DNA from: Dactylonectria macrodidyma
Lineage: Eukaryota > Ascomycota > Sordariomycetes > Hypocreales > Nectriaceae
Direction: 5' to 3'
Assembly (NCBI GenBank): GCA_020744425.1
Contig: JAGMUV010000003.1
Location: forward strand, 3,968,001 to 4,032,000
Length of the DNA stretch: 64,000 nucleotides
Each line of letters starts with the position of its first letter. Positions within the stretch are counted from its first letter, which is position 1. Shown here in pieces: positions 32,872 through 44,200 of this stretch. Both the position numbers and the translations under genes were made by a program. The notes below the pieces were generated by a model. That model saw only the letters and a program-made list of their open reading frames with translations, searched no databases and was not told where the DNA came from.

Positions 32872-34559
32872 TCATTGCGACTTCTTCTCCCCTGCCTCCT
32901 TGGCACGCTGCTTCCTCCTCTTGATCCAGCCCTTGAGCTCGTTGAGCAGCCCCATGACCAGCGGCACGCCCACGGGTCCCAACAGAGGCAAATACACGGC
33001 AATCTTGTGCTCGTCGGGAAAGTACAGCTGGCCGACCATGCTCTTCTCGAAAAAGGCGCGCTCGGCCTCCTCCTCGGCGATGCGCGCGTGGTACAGGCCC
33101 TCGGGCCCGCCCAAGCTGCCGCAGGCCTGCTGTAGGTGATCTATGGTGGAGGCGACGCCGTCGGCGACGCTGCGCGGGATCGAGATGGACGGCAGGGCTA
33201 GGGAGAGGCGCGCTAGGGAGCCGAGGGTCGACGAGGCGCGCAGGATGAGGTCGGCGGAGCGGATGCGCGAGAGGACTGAGAGACGGAGGAGGAGGGAGCC
33301 TGATTGGGGCGTGCCGAGGAGCGAGAGCAGGTGGCTGTTGAAGGTGAGCATAGCCTGTCGAAGGGTATCGCTGGCGACGTGCGTGGTGGTGTCTGGGAGG
33401 GATAGCAGATACACGCTGCCCCATTGCGGAATCATCCACGACTGCGACGTCTCGGACTCGGAGTCGAGGCCAATGTTCTGGTCACCGATGTAAATCACAA
33501 AGTTGACAGTCGGGGCGCCGCCAATCGAGGGCGAAAGCGGCCACTCGGCGGCGTTGATAAACGACGCTAGATCGCCCTTGGTCAGCACCTGGGACTGCGC
33601 GCCGGGAGTCGCATAGAGCTGGACCTGGGTGTCGATGGTGAAATTGTGGATAGGGCCGAGCACATCGAGCATGGGCTTCATGTACTCGTCGATGGCGGTC
33701 TCGATATCCCACGTGTTTGGGACTGCGCCGGCGGTGAAGAGCGAAAAGGTGAGGTGGTAGGTCGGCGCGTATCGGAGCGAGCGGGTGGTGCGCTTGGAGA
33801 GAAGTTCAGCCATCTCGGGGTTGAGGTTCTGAGGCCGGGCATCGGGGGCGGACGAGGTGGATAGCAGGTAGGAAATGGTGGACTGCTCCTCGGAAAAGGT
33901 CGACTGGAGCTCCTTGGCGATGTAGGTGGCGAGGGCCGACGAGGAGGACGACGGCGAGGGGATGGCGTTGGGCGGGTAGACGATGTCGAGGACGGCCGAG
34001 TGCGGGTTGAGCGAGGCCGCATTGGTCTCGCCGGGGGTGAGCTGGATCGTCAATGCGACTTGCGAGTCGTCGGCCACGGGATCAGAGCCCTTGGGGGCCA
34101 GCTGCAGGCGCAGATGGTGTCCTGAGAAGTCATTGTGGTCGTCGAGGGCGTGCTGGGTTAGGCGCACGAGGTTCTGTGCCTCGTTCTCCTGGAGGGAATC
34201 GGCCTGGATAGAGATCTGGAGGGGGAAGACGGGTCGGCAAGCCTAGAGCAGGAGTTGTTTAGCATGTATTCGACGGCGCAAACGAGCCATGTTGCGACGG
34301 GAAGCCTTCTCACCTTGCCCTCTGCCCATTCGAACATGCCCTCGAGCGGGAGGTTCGCGCGGTAGATGGACGTTGTCTTCCACCAGATGGGCAGGCCCAG
34401 GAGGACAACTACGAGCCAGAACGACAGGACAATATGGGAGCGGCGGGTGACATGGGACGGCTTCTCGGGAGGCGGCAGCTTCACATCGGAGCTGTTTCCC
34501 GCAGTGGACTCGACGACGGCGGGGGCCGGCGCCGAAGGAGAGGCGGAGCCGGACGCCAT
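32872..34559 (-). CDS. GPI17: GPI transamidase subunit PIG-S
   Basis: Two exons (34559-34314 and 34242-32872) with a 71-nt intron (GTGAGA...TCTAG) joining WAEGK to ACRPVFPLQI; 538 aa. Gpi17/PIG-S is a subunit of the ER complex that attaches GPI anchors to proteins. Visible: an N-terminal cytosolic Ser/Pro/Ala tail; a TM segment (IVLSFWLVVVLLGLPIWW) followed by the family text KTTSIYRANLPLEG; a large luminal domain with NFVIYIGDQNIGLDSESETS, SFLIPQWG-like SWMIPQWGSVYLL and RSADLILRASSTLGSL; a second TM near the end (GPVGVPLVMGLL); and a basic tail ending GEKKSQ. The start ATG at 34559 is in good context (gccATGG-like). Its 3' end was copied to 27575. Confidence 0.9.
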
Positions 34560-36052
34560 GATGCCGGTAGCGAAGAAGAAAAGAAAAAAGGAAGAACCAG
34601 ATTGAAGGGCCAGCGACAAACACAAATTGAGTCTCGAGGGTGGGAGACGTGGTGGCGCGCTCAAGCTCCTGAGATGGCGCCCCCCGTTCCCGAATAGGCG
34701 GCTCAGACACGATGTCACGATGTCACGTGTTTCGGGGATGGGAAGCGCCGACACGCCGACGGGGGCGGGGAGGTGGGTTGGCCCGATGAGGAAATCTAGG
34801 ATGGATGATGGTGACGGGCATTAGGGGAACAGCTAGCGAATTAGCCACTGCGGGGGAATACTGATCGGCAGGCGTCAGCACTTTGTGCGGCAAAGTGTGG
34901 GATTGTGACGGGTGGGTGAGGTGGTGTTGGTGATGGAATCCGGGGTCTTGTGGCTTAGAGAGGCATGATGGGTTTTTGTGAGGTGGCCCACATGGCATGA
35001 TATGATGGTGAGATGGGTGACCTTGCTTGTCATTGCTGAAGATGCATTGGCGTATGGGGGAAGAATTGGCATTTCTTCGCCTGGTGAGTTGATTCTACCT
35101 GGCTACATGAAAGAGACAGACAGCCCTAGACGAAGGTGAATCAACCGGTGTTGGAGTGAGTGAGTGAGTGCAAGCCGTCAGCTTGTCGATCCAACGTGCC
35201 CTTACACAACAACCCTATAACTACGCTATTAATAGCCATTAATTCCTAGCAATCCCAATTCCTTCCCATGTCCCGCAAACCTTCCCCGACTCAGACATGG
35301 TCTCCCGTCTACAGTACACACACATAACGCGCCCGGCCAAAACGTCGGTCGTGTTTCCCCTGCTCGGATCCCTTATCCTTGCCCCAGGCCCCTCCTTCAC
35401 CGCCGCCGAGCCGCATCATAGCGAGCGGGGGAATGAGGCTTCCCACATGAGCAACGACGACAAACAACAAGCCTCGGCATGAGGCCAAAACCCCCTCCAA
35501 CGTCTGGGGCTTGGCCTTGGAACCAACAACCAAGACTCCCTCCCCGCACTCCTCTCGTGAGACACATCCGGAACTGGAAACGCCCTTCCCCGTGATAGTG
35601 GCTGATGCCGGTTATCTGTATTGGGCGGAGGGCATGTGCTTAGCCGAGCTTCGGGAGGTGAGCAGGTTTTGGGGCATGAGGAGAGAAGGAGAGAGAAAGG
35701 AGATGCATAGGGGACACAGAACGGGTCCTTTTGCCGGGAATTTTAAATACAAGAGCAAACCCCCCTGCTTGATGTTTTTCTTGCTGGATTGAACTTTGTA
35801 GTTCATAGTTTGTGGAGCTTTTTCGCATCGCCGTCCACCCACTTTTAAACCGCAGCTCCCGATAAAAGCGTATCGGCATCAGTCCACGACTCCACGGGGT
35901 CACGTCACCACCTTCACAGCGCCAGCCCTCTTTTTTTACTTCTTTCTTCCTTCTTTCCATCGGTTCCGACCCCAGCAGGTCAGCAACGGGCCATACGCAA
36001 CCTAGCAGCGACAGTGTACTTATTTACCTACCATTGTCCTTGATAACGAACC
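34560..36052. other. Intergenic between divergent GPI17 and FAT1
   Basis: 1.5 kb containing both promoters. Open frames here are short, overlapping and without motifs. A tgag-repeat (gagtgagtgagtgag) lies near 35155-35168. No gene supported. Confidence 0.4.
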
Positions 36053-38059
36053 ATGCCTTGTCTGTCTCCTCCGCCTTGTTCCTCTTCTATCGTCTCTAAT
36101 GCATCGCAGTCCCCCTCGCTATCGCGGCGCCGGCCGTCGCTGCCACACTCGCCTACCTCAACGCCCGGTCGTCGGTGTGGTACGATCTCCTTCTGGTCAA
36201 CTGCGCGCTGACGGGCGTCTCGCGCATGTACTACCGCGAGTACGCCGACCGGCTGAACCTGTTCTACCTGGTGGAAGCCATGGCGAAGAACCCGCGCACA
36301 GCGGACCGCGTTCTGCTCGTCTTTGAGGGCCGGCGGTATTCGTACGCAGAGGCCTACGATACTATCTTACGGTACGGCCACTGGCTGCGCGCCGAGATGG
36401 GTGTCAAGCCCAAGGACGTCGTCGCCATGGACTTTCAGAACTCGCCTACCTTTGTCTTTCTATGGTGGGGGCTCTGGAGCATCGGAGCGAAACCGGCGTT
36501 CATCAACTACAACTTGGCCGGCGAACCGCTCACCCAGTGCCTGCGCGTCGCCACGAGCAGCTTGTGCATCATCGATCCGGATATTGCCGGACAGGTCACC
36601 CAGGACGTCCGCGACCAGCTTCCTGATATGCGATTCCTCGTTTTGACGCCCGACGTCGAGGCCAAGATCCTTGCCTACGAGCCCGTTCGCGCTCCCGATT
36701 CGGACCGCTCCGAGAACAGTCTCTCCAACTTGGCCATCCTCATTTACACCTCTGGCACCACCGGGTTGCCCAAGCCGGCCATTGTATCCTGGGGAAAACT
36801 GATAGTTGGGGGTACCGTCGCCAGCAAGTTGATTGGGCGAGGTGACGGCGATATCATGTATACGGTAGGACCCTTGTTCCAACACAGCCTCTTTATTTTG
36901 CTCATACATCTAGTCCATGCCTCTATACCATTCTAGCGCCTCTGTGCTCGCCTTCTGTGGCTCTGTCCTCAGCGGTTCCACCATCGCCATCGGGCGCAAG
37001 TTCTCGGCGACGACCTTCTGGGACGACGTGCGGCAATCCGGGGCCACCAGCATCCAGTACGTTGGCGAGACGCTGCGCTACCTGCTCGCCACGCCGCCGC
37101 AGTTCGACTCTGAGACCGGCGAGTGCCTCGACCGCAAGCACAGCGTGCGGGTGGCGTTTGGCAACGGCCTGCGCCCGGATATCTGGAACGAGTTCAAGGA
37201 CCGGTTCGGCATCGAGGGCATCGCCGAGTTCTACGCTGCCACCGAGGGCACCCTCGGCACCTGGAACCTGTCCAAGAACGACCTCACGGCGGGGGCCATC
37301 GGGCGTAACGGCTGGATCTACAACCTCGTTATGAGTTTCAATGTTTCGGTGGTGGAGGTCGACTGGGATACAGACGCTCCGTTCCGCGACCCCCGTACAG
37401 GCCGGTGCCGCAAGACCCGCAGCGGCGAGCCGGGCGAGATGCTCTTCCAGCTGCCGGCAAAGGACCCTCTTAAGCGGTTCCAGGGCTACTTCAATAACCC
37501 GGCGGCGACCGAGTCCAAGCTGCTACGGGACGTTTTCCGCAAGGGCGACGTGTGGTTCCGAACGGGCGACGTGGTACGCTGGGACTCGGACGGCCGCGTC
37601 TTCTTCCACGACCGCATCGGCGACACGTTCCGGTGGAAGTCGGAGAACGTCTCGACGGCCGAGGTCAGCCACGCCCTGGGCCTCCATCCGGCCGTCAAGG
37701 AGGCCAACGTCTACGGCGTCGAGCTGCCGCACCACGACGGCCGGGCAGGGTGTGCCGCCGTCTTCCTCGCCGCCGAGTCGAACGCTGACACGCTCCGGAG
37801 CATCGCTACTCATGTCCAAAAGTCCCTCCCGAAATACGCTCGTCCCATCTTCCTCCGCGTCATGGGAAGGATGGGCGACAACCAGATCCAGGGCACCAAC
37901 AAGCAGCAGAAGACGGGTCTGCGAGCCGCGGGAGTGAAGCCAGCCTCGAGCGCCAACGACGACAGCATGGGTACCGTATACTGGCTCAACAACGACACTT
38001 ACGCGCCCTTTACCGAGAACGACTGGCGTGCGGTTGAAGCTGGCCGGGCTAAGCTGTAG
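36053..38059 (+). CDS. FAT1: Very-long-chain acyl-CoA synthetase / fatty acid transport protein
   Basis: Proposed exons are 36053-36059, 36110-36864 and 36914-38059 (635 aa). The first coding exon is only 7 nt (ATG CCT T). Its intron (50 nt, GTCTGT...CGCAG) yields MPFPLAIAAPAVAATLAYLN, the expected hydrophobic N-terminus. The second intron (49 nt) joins DIMYT to SMPLYHSS. Core motifs: the AMP-binding IYTSGTTGLPKPAIVSWGK, AFGNGLRPDIW, FYAATEGTLG, WFRTGDVVRWDSDG and the VLACS signature DRIGDTFRWKSENVSTAEV. The family activates and imports long and very-long-chain fatty acids in peroxisome, ER or plasma membrane. If the 7-nt exon is wrong, translation could start downstream, losing part of the first membrane segment. 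Confidence 0.88.
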
Positions 38060-38581
38060 ACGTGGCAATGGCTTCCGTTTTACATGCTGACAATTGTATA
38101 TACCGCCCACTTTGTTTCTTGTACACACTCACCGCATTGGTTGTTTGCATACCTAGGTACCCAGCCTTAACCTCTATTACCAACTAGTAATCCATCCCAC
38201 CCTAAGCGCCACCCTCAACATTGTCATCCACACGTTCAATGTTAATTATGGTCTTCTTCGCAGCCTTAACGCAACCCCATCCACACGACTGTGTGAAATG
38301 ACCCAATGAAGACGTCCTACCCGGTTTGTGGCTGCATCTCGCTCTCACCCGCATAACAGCAGCTTGCCCCTTTGGTTGAGCGAGTGCTGGTGGCCGAAAG
38401 CTGAGGGAGCTGTAACACAATGGCGCTTGTGGTATACGGCCACCACTCACAGCCGAGAGAAAGTCTATAGCCCGATGATGTAGAAACTCATGTAAACCCA
38501 TTTCACCTCATCCCTCCGCCCTGTCGTATTTTTTTACTGTTCTCTTCTTTTCAATCACTCGTTTGCTCATTGATACAAACC
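38060..38581. other. Intergenic between FAT1 and the Cys-rich TM gene
   Basis: About 520 nt. FAT1 3' end and the promoter of the next gene; nothing else seen. Confidence 0.4.
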
Positions 38582-39324
38582 ATGTCGACCATCTGCTACG
38601 ACCGTTCCGGAAACGAAGCCCCGGGCCTCGTGGCTTGCTCTTCTTCCTCCGGCTCTAACGGGACGGCCTGCTGTCTCCCAGGCGATAACTGCGCGACCAA
38701 CGGGCTCTGTGTCGACCCGGATTTCGCCGACATGCAGACGCCATACTTTGTGCGAGGCTGCTCGGATGTCAAGTGGGAGAGCGCGGCGTGCGTTGACAAC
38801 TGTAATGGTACGAACGTCAATCATGATAGCGTGCCCTTGTTTCTGGACTTATACGTTCTGCAGCGTTCGAAGGCAACGGGGTAAAGACGTGTGGAAGTTC
38901 CAAGTTCTGCTGCTACGACTTTGACGGGTGCGACTGCGACAACTCGACGGCTGTCTTCTCGCTCAGTCCGGTCCGTGTCGCCACGACGATTCCCTCAGCC
39001 ACGGGCTTATCAACGCGCTCGTCTCATGCCGCTGCGGCTTCTACGACGGCCGCATCATTACAAACGGCAAACACCAACAACGACGACAACATCAAGGTCG
39101 GTCTGAGTGTCGGCCTAGGCGTCGGCATTCCTGTAAGTTGTGTCGTCGTCGCGGTTGTCTGGTTCTTCAACAGGAGAGTTGAGAGGAGGCACGAAGTGCT
39201 CATGCAGCCGGCGAGGGTTCATGCTCATAAAGATGCCGTTTGTGTTATTTGCGGGGGGCCGGATATTGACAACCTCGTCCCGAGCGAGCTGGCTAATACG
39301 GCGAGGACACCGGAGATGCCTTGA
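38582..39324 (+). CDS. Cys-rich single-TM protein, copy 1
   Basis: Two exons (38582-38807, 38864-39324) with a 56-nt intron (GTACGA...CTGCAG); 228 aa. The N-terminal half is Cys-rich (ICYDRSGNEAPGLVACSSSS, CCLPGDNCATNGLC, CGSSKFCCYDFDGCDC). A Ser/Thr/Ala-rich stalk follows, then a Gly-rich TM segment (VGLSVGLGVGIPVSC...VVVAVVWFF) and a basic tail (NRRVERRHEV) that ends with a CVICGGPD element. There is no cleavable signal peptide, so it would insert through the single TM, with the Cys-rich part predicted outside. This resembles fungal WSC-like or Mid2-like sensors in layout only. I do not know its role. A paralog follows 576 nt downstream. Confidence 0.75.
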
Positions 39325-39899
39325 CTGTTCAAGCTAGGCCATGTTGCAAAGGCCTATTGGCGGTGATCGTATAGGTAACCTGGGGAAGTTAGCAATTGAA
39401 CTTTAGCACCTCTTGATTCATCTGTTTGGTCGACACCGGCCACTGATGACATTCGCACCGCGTCGTTACATACATGTGACGACGAGTCAACCAACTGCAC
39501 TCTAACGATGGTTCCCAATAAGTCATATACACGTTCAAGCTTGAATATAACCCTACCTAGTCTCCGAGCAGCTTCACACTAAGCTTGACGGCTCCGCCAA
39601 GACTGCCTCTGCAGGGATATCAACTCCCAACCTGCATACATCGGGTTTTCCTCCCGGGCTCTTGTTGGTGCCTGAGTCCGGGTGGCTGAAAGCTGAACGG
39701 CTCCTCAACCACATTATGCCATAAAACTACCACTTAGAACTGCGGGAGTACGTTGACGTCAAGACCTGTTGATGCCATCGTGGAGATGAGATTTCGCCGC
39801 ATAGAACCAATACCGAAACTCATTTATTTCACGTATTAATCCCCGTCCACGGTGGAAATAATAAAAACCATCACCTTCTCCAACAACACGCTCGTCCCA
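39325..39899. other. Spacer between the two Cys-rich TM paralogs
   Basis: About 575 nt with no open frame of note. It contains the presumed promoter of the second copy. Confidence 0.4.
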
Positions 39900-40697
39900 A
39901 TGTCTGTCACATGCTATTATCCCGAGGGCCTCGAAGTCGCCAGCCTCGTGACCTGTCCCTCCGTGTCTTCCTCTTCCTCCTACTTATCCTCGTCCTCTTC
40001 TGGGCCCTGCTGCGTCCCCGGCGATGGCTGTGCGACCAACGGCCTCTACATCTACCTGGACTCGACCGAGTCGCTGTACTACCTGTACGGGCGCACAGAT
40101 CGGGACTGGGCGAGCTGCATTGAGGTCTGCAACTGTACACCCTCTCAGCCTTCCGGTTGGATGATGGAGGGAATTCTGTTCTGCTTCTGCAGGGGCTGAC
40201 TACAACGGCGTGCTTCCGTGTGGGAACTCGACCTTTTCGTGCTGCTCTACTACCGACGATGGCGAATATGTGTGTAACTGCGACAACTCGACAGCCATCT
40301 TCACGCTCGCTGATGCTGAAATCGCGATGACTCTAGCTACAGACATACCCCTTACTCAGCCGAAGAGTTGACCTCAAAACGTTCGTCCACTGCCACCACA
40401 GCCACGTCCGTCACTGCTACAACTACGTCTCGTGCTGGTACAACTTCGACGGCCGCATCTACCTTGCAAACAGCAGACACCAGCGATAATAATAGTGATA
40501 ATACCACCAACAACATCACCACAATTGGCCTCGGTATAGGCTTAGGCGTCGGTATCCCCCTCGGCTGCGCCATCGTCGCCACCCTGTGGTTTCTCAACTG
40601 GCGGGCCAAGAGGCGCGCAAAGAGGATAGTGGTTTTGCTGCTGGCGGCAGCGGCCATGGTGATGAAAACAACAATAATGCCCAGCTTCAAGAGCTGA
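39900..40697 (+). pseudogene. Cys-rich single-TM protein, copy 2, frameshifted
   Basis: Paralog of 38582-39324 with the same exon layout: exon 1 is 39900-40134 and exon 2 starts at 40193 after a 58-nt intron (GTACAC...CTGCAG). The ectodomain is recognisable (MSVTCYYPEGLEV, GPCCVPGDGCATNGL, NCDNSTAIFTLADAE), but the frame stops at TGA 40369-40371. The stalk and TM (TTSTAASTLQTAD, IGLGIGLGVGIPLGCAIVAT) continue in another frame to 40697. One of the conserved Cys after CATNGL is Tyr here. I find no splice pair that would bypass the break, so this looks like an inactivated duplicate. A short soluble Cys-rich product remains possible. Confidence 0.6.
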
Positions 40698-41208
40698 TGG
40701 GTAGCACGCGTCGGCCAGTGGAGTTGCCCTGAGTCTGATCGAAATCGAAAGCTTCAGATCGGCCCGTGGGAAAAGAGTCTTTTGATATCGTAGTCAGCAT
40801 ATGCTTTGATGGGAGTTTTTTGTTTTATATCCCCAGTAGTGATGCCTCATATACAGCGTTTAGACTAGCCATTTCCTTCAACTTCTGTATATACAATCAC
40901 CTTGTCAAGATACCACCATACGAGGACTGGATAGACAGCCTCTCATTGAAGGATTCCCTTAAGATTTAAGCATTATGTCCAAGTCTTGTGCCACTAGACA
41001 CAGCTTTGTAAATTGCTTTCATATCCCATTAGTCTACACATGATATTTCCTTCCGTCGACCCGCCCAGGGTCGACTTCCACTTCCACGTAGACCATCAGT
41101 CGTTATATATTCCGGATATGCCATTCGCCTTTGCCATGCTTTTCACCTTCCACCTTCCCTGTCCTTTCCCTCCTCTTTTCCTTCGCCCATCAACATCATT
41201 ACTACTCA
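40698..41208. other. Intergenic between copy 2 and the kelch gene
   Basis: About 510 nt. It contains the 3' UTR region of the large minus-strand kelch gene. AT-rich around 40800-40990. Nothing else seen. Confidence 0.4.
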
Positions 41209-44200
41209 TTAGGAACCCGCGATCCCGAGTCCCACGCGCTGACTTGGGCCTCCGCCGTATCCCGCTCCGGGCATGGCGCTCGGAGCTGTTCCAGTGCGCT
41301 CCCTCATCCTCCTTCCCTCCATCAATCCCCTCAGTCCTCGCTTTTGCAGCCCAATGACGCTGCTGAGCTCGCCGTTCCATACGAAGGCTTCCTTTTCGCT
41401 ACCTCCGATCTCTGAAGAACTCCATTCCGAGCCGCTGGCGCTGGTACTGCTTGCCGACATCTCATCACTGCCCGGTCTGTGCTGCACGTTGGTGTTGATG
41501 GTGAGACCCTCAGCCCGAGCCTGGACGTCAGTCACGAACGGAGTCATTGCTGTGCCATCCATGGAAAAGTCTAGTGTTGACGTCGGCGCACCAACCGGAT
41601 CAAAGCCGCCAACAAAGAAGTTAGGGTTCAGAGTGCCATCAATTCCACGGCCACCACCGGCCGCCATGGCAGTCGCATTGAAGACGGCAGCTGCGTTTCG
41701 GCTGTCCAGCAAGGCATGCAGCCTCTCCACCACGGCTTCGAGGAGACCGTCGATGCGGTACGGACGAGAAATCTGCAGCAACGAGCACAGGATCTGAGGA
41801 GTGCAGAGCGGCGAAGTCGGAGGAGGAAGAGAGCTCGTGTACAGAAAGTGTAGCAGGGCCTGGATGGTCAAGTACGTGTGAGGGAGGTAGAGACATCGGG
41901 GTCGTGAGTTTGGCGGCAGTGATCGGGGTGTAGGCGCTGCGTTTGGGTTGTTTTCTCCTCCCGAAGTCATGGTGCCGCCAGAAGCACTTGTCGACGCTGT
42001 GCTGGGCGGAATGGTGCTCGAGCCTGATGAAACGAGCGTCGTGGACATAGAAATGTTGCTCTCCGCGGCTCTAGTATTTGGCGTAATGGTAATAGCCGAC
42101 GCTCGCAGTGGGTTGCTCGCCAAAGTCGAACGCAGAGTAATCGCATCACTGCCGTCTTGCGTTGCCGTCCCTTCTCTCAACAGCTGCACAAAGTAAGGTC
42201 CCCATCTTCGCCCAACAATCCTAGAGTTGACGGGTATCCGCTCGCCTCCGATGCACAGAATATCCATGTCCGCCAGCTCGCGCATCGCAAACGCTTTTTC
42301 GCCTAGATCTTCGCTTGCCTTGGAGTGGTAGCGTCCACCAGCGGTGTATCCGGCCTTGCGTGCGAGACTCAGGCCTGGTCCGGCATAGGGACAACTGGCA
42401 GATATGAAGCCGGAGAGGGGACTGGTTTTGCGTGGGTTGTCGTAGAACCCAAAAGCCTCGAGTTCCACCATGCAGACGTTCGAGAAGTTAATACGCCGGT
42501 GATTATAGTCATCGACGAGACTTCTCTTTCGGTTGCCTAGGATGACAAACGTGTTGCGCCGGTTCCAAAGAACACCCCTGTTCCAACTCCCCTGGCTAAA
42601 GACGCTGCCCCCAGCATCGATACGGCTCCAGGTGAGGGTCCGCAGATCCAGCGCCCAGAGGGCATACTCTTGCTTGGAGGATGTGAGGTACGTCCCGCTT
42701 ACCACGAAATGAGTATCAATTACTCCACCATTTGGAAAGCGGAGCCCAGGTGGGGAGTAGGTTCCGGTCATGGGCTTCTCCGTTAAAGTACCGTCCGACG
42801 ACCGAACTTGTAGCTCCAACTTTACATCCAAGAAGTTGTAGTTGGAGTAGATCAACATTGAAGACCCAGGCTCCCGAGATTCCTGACTAATCCCACCCTC
42901 CGTGTTATGCATGCCATTCGAGTATGCGCGACCAATTTTGGATGTAACCGCGGGGGTGAGTGGTGCTGCGACGCTGCGATATGCGCCACAACTCTTTCCG
43001 AGAGATTGAGTTGACGTCCATTTCAGGCTTCGGAGGTTGAAGACGCTGATCTGCTCAATGTAGTTGTTTCCGCCGTCCTGCCCACCCACGACAACCATCT
43101 CGGCGCCTCCCGTACCCACAATGTTGATTCCAATTCGTCCCTCGTTGGGATTTCCGCTCGAAGGGTTGTGTTGGAGCGCAGAAAGAGGCGCGCGGTGCGA
43201 AGAAAAGGTCGCGGATGACGGTAGGATGCAAGCACAATGGGCGTATCGGCCTTGAGGAGTGTCTTGCGTAGGGACAAAGGTCCACATCTTGGTAGGGACG
43301 TCGTATATGTAAATGTCGGACATAACGGTGATTTCGGGCGACGAAGGATCACCGTTGGGAGGTTGGACTGGCGCGGGCGACATGCCTCCGTAGCAGACCA
43401 TCTTGGTGTCTCCAAGAGGGCACATGGAGTGGAAATACCGGGGTGGTGGGAGGTCGCCGCCCGTTTCAAGCTTGGTCCAGTGTCGCCGGATGAGATCCAG
43501 CTCGTACAAGTCTGATGTTAGAGGAGCAGGTCGACTCCGAGACAAGACCCGTCCTGCAAAAACATAGAGCTTGTCTCCAAGAATGGTCGTCGTCGCTCCG
43601 ACGAGGGCGTGCGGCTCACGCCCCGTGGTCCGGTGAACATTGCACATCAAGCCAGAAAGATGAGTCGACGGGCCACCCTGGGACGGTCCTCCAACAGAAG
43701 CAGGCGTTTTGCCTTGAGACACGGCCGGTGATGGACCACCAGACGCGGAACCGGTACTTCTAGGCTTCAGGTTTTCGTCTGCGCCTTCCTGCCTAGCACT
43801 GGAGAAACTGCTCACGCTACTATTCACATCATGAGCATTCTGGTCCTGGCTGTACATATGGCCGGGCGGCGGCGCCGAGGTGTTTGAATCCATGGTACTC
43901 GTTCGACTATCCATTTTGACAGCTGGTGGGACAGGTAGGTCGATATCTGAAAATTCCTCTTCTTCTTCGTCGCCTTCGGACTCGAGAACAGTGGCCAGAT
44001 CCTTTCTTACAGGGACTTGCGGGGGATCTGGAAAATCGGGAGACAGTGGTGGTTGAGGTGGTAGAGGTTTCGCGAGACTGTACTGAAGGTTTAAATTTCG
44101 GACATGCTGGAGGGCCGAAGACTCGGGAGGTTTCGATGATGAGGACGAAGGAGGTGTAGTATCGGGAGCCGGCGAGGAGCTACTCTTCAGGCCGAGAATC

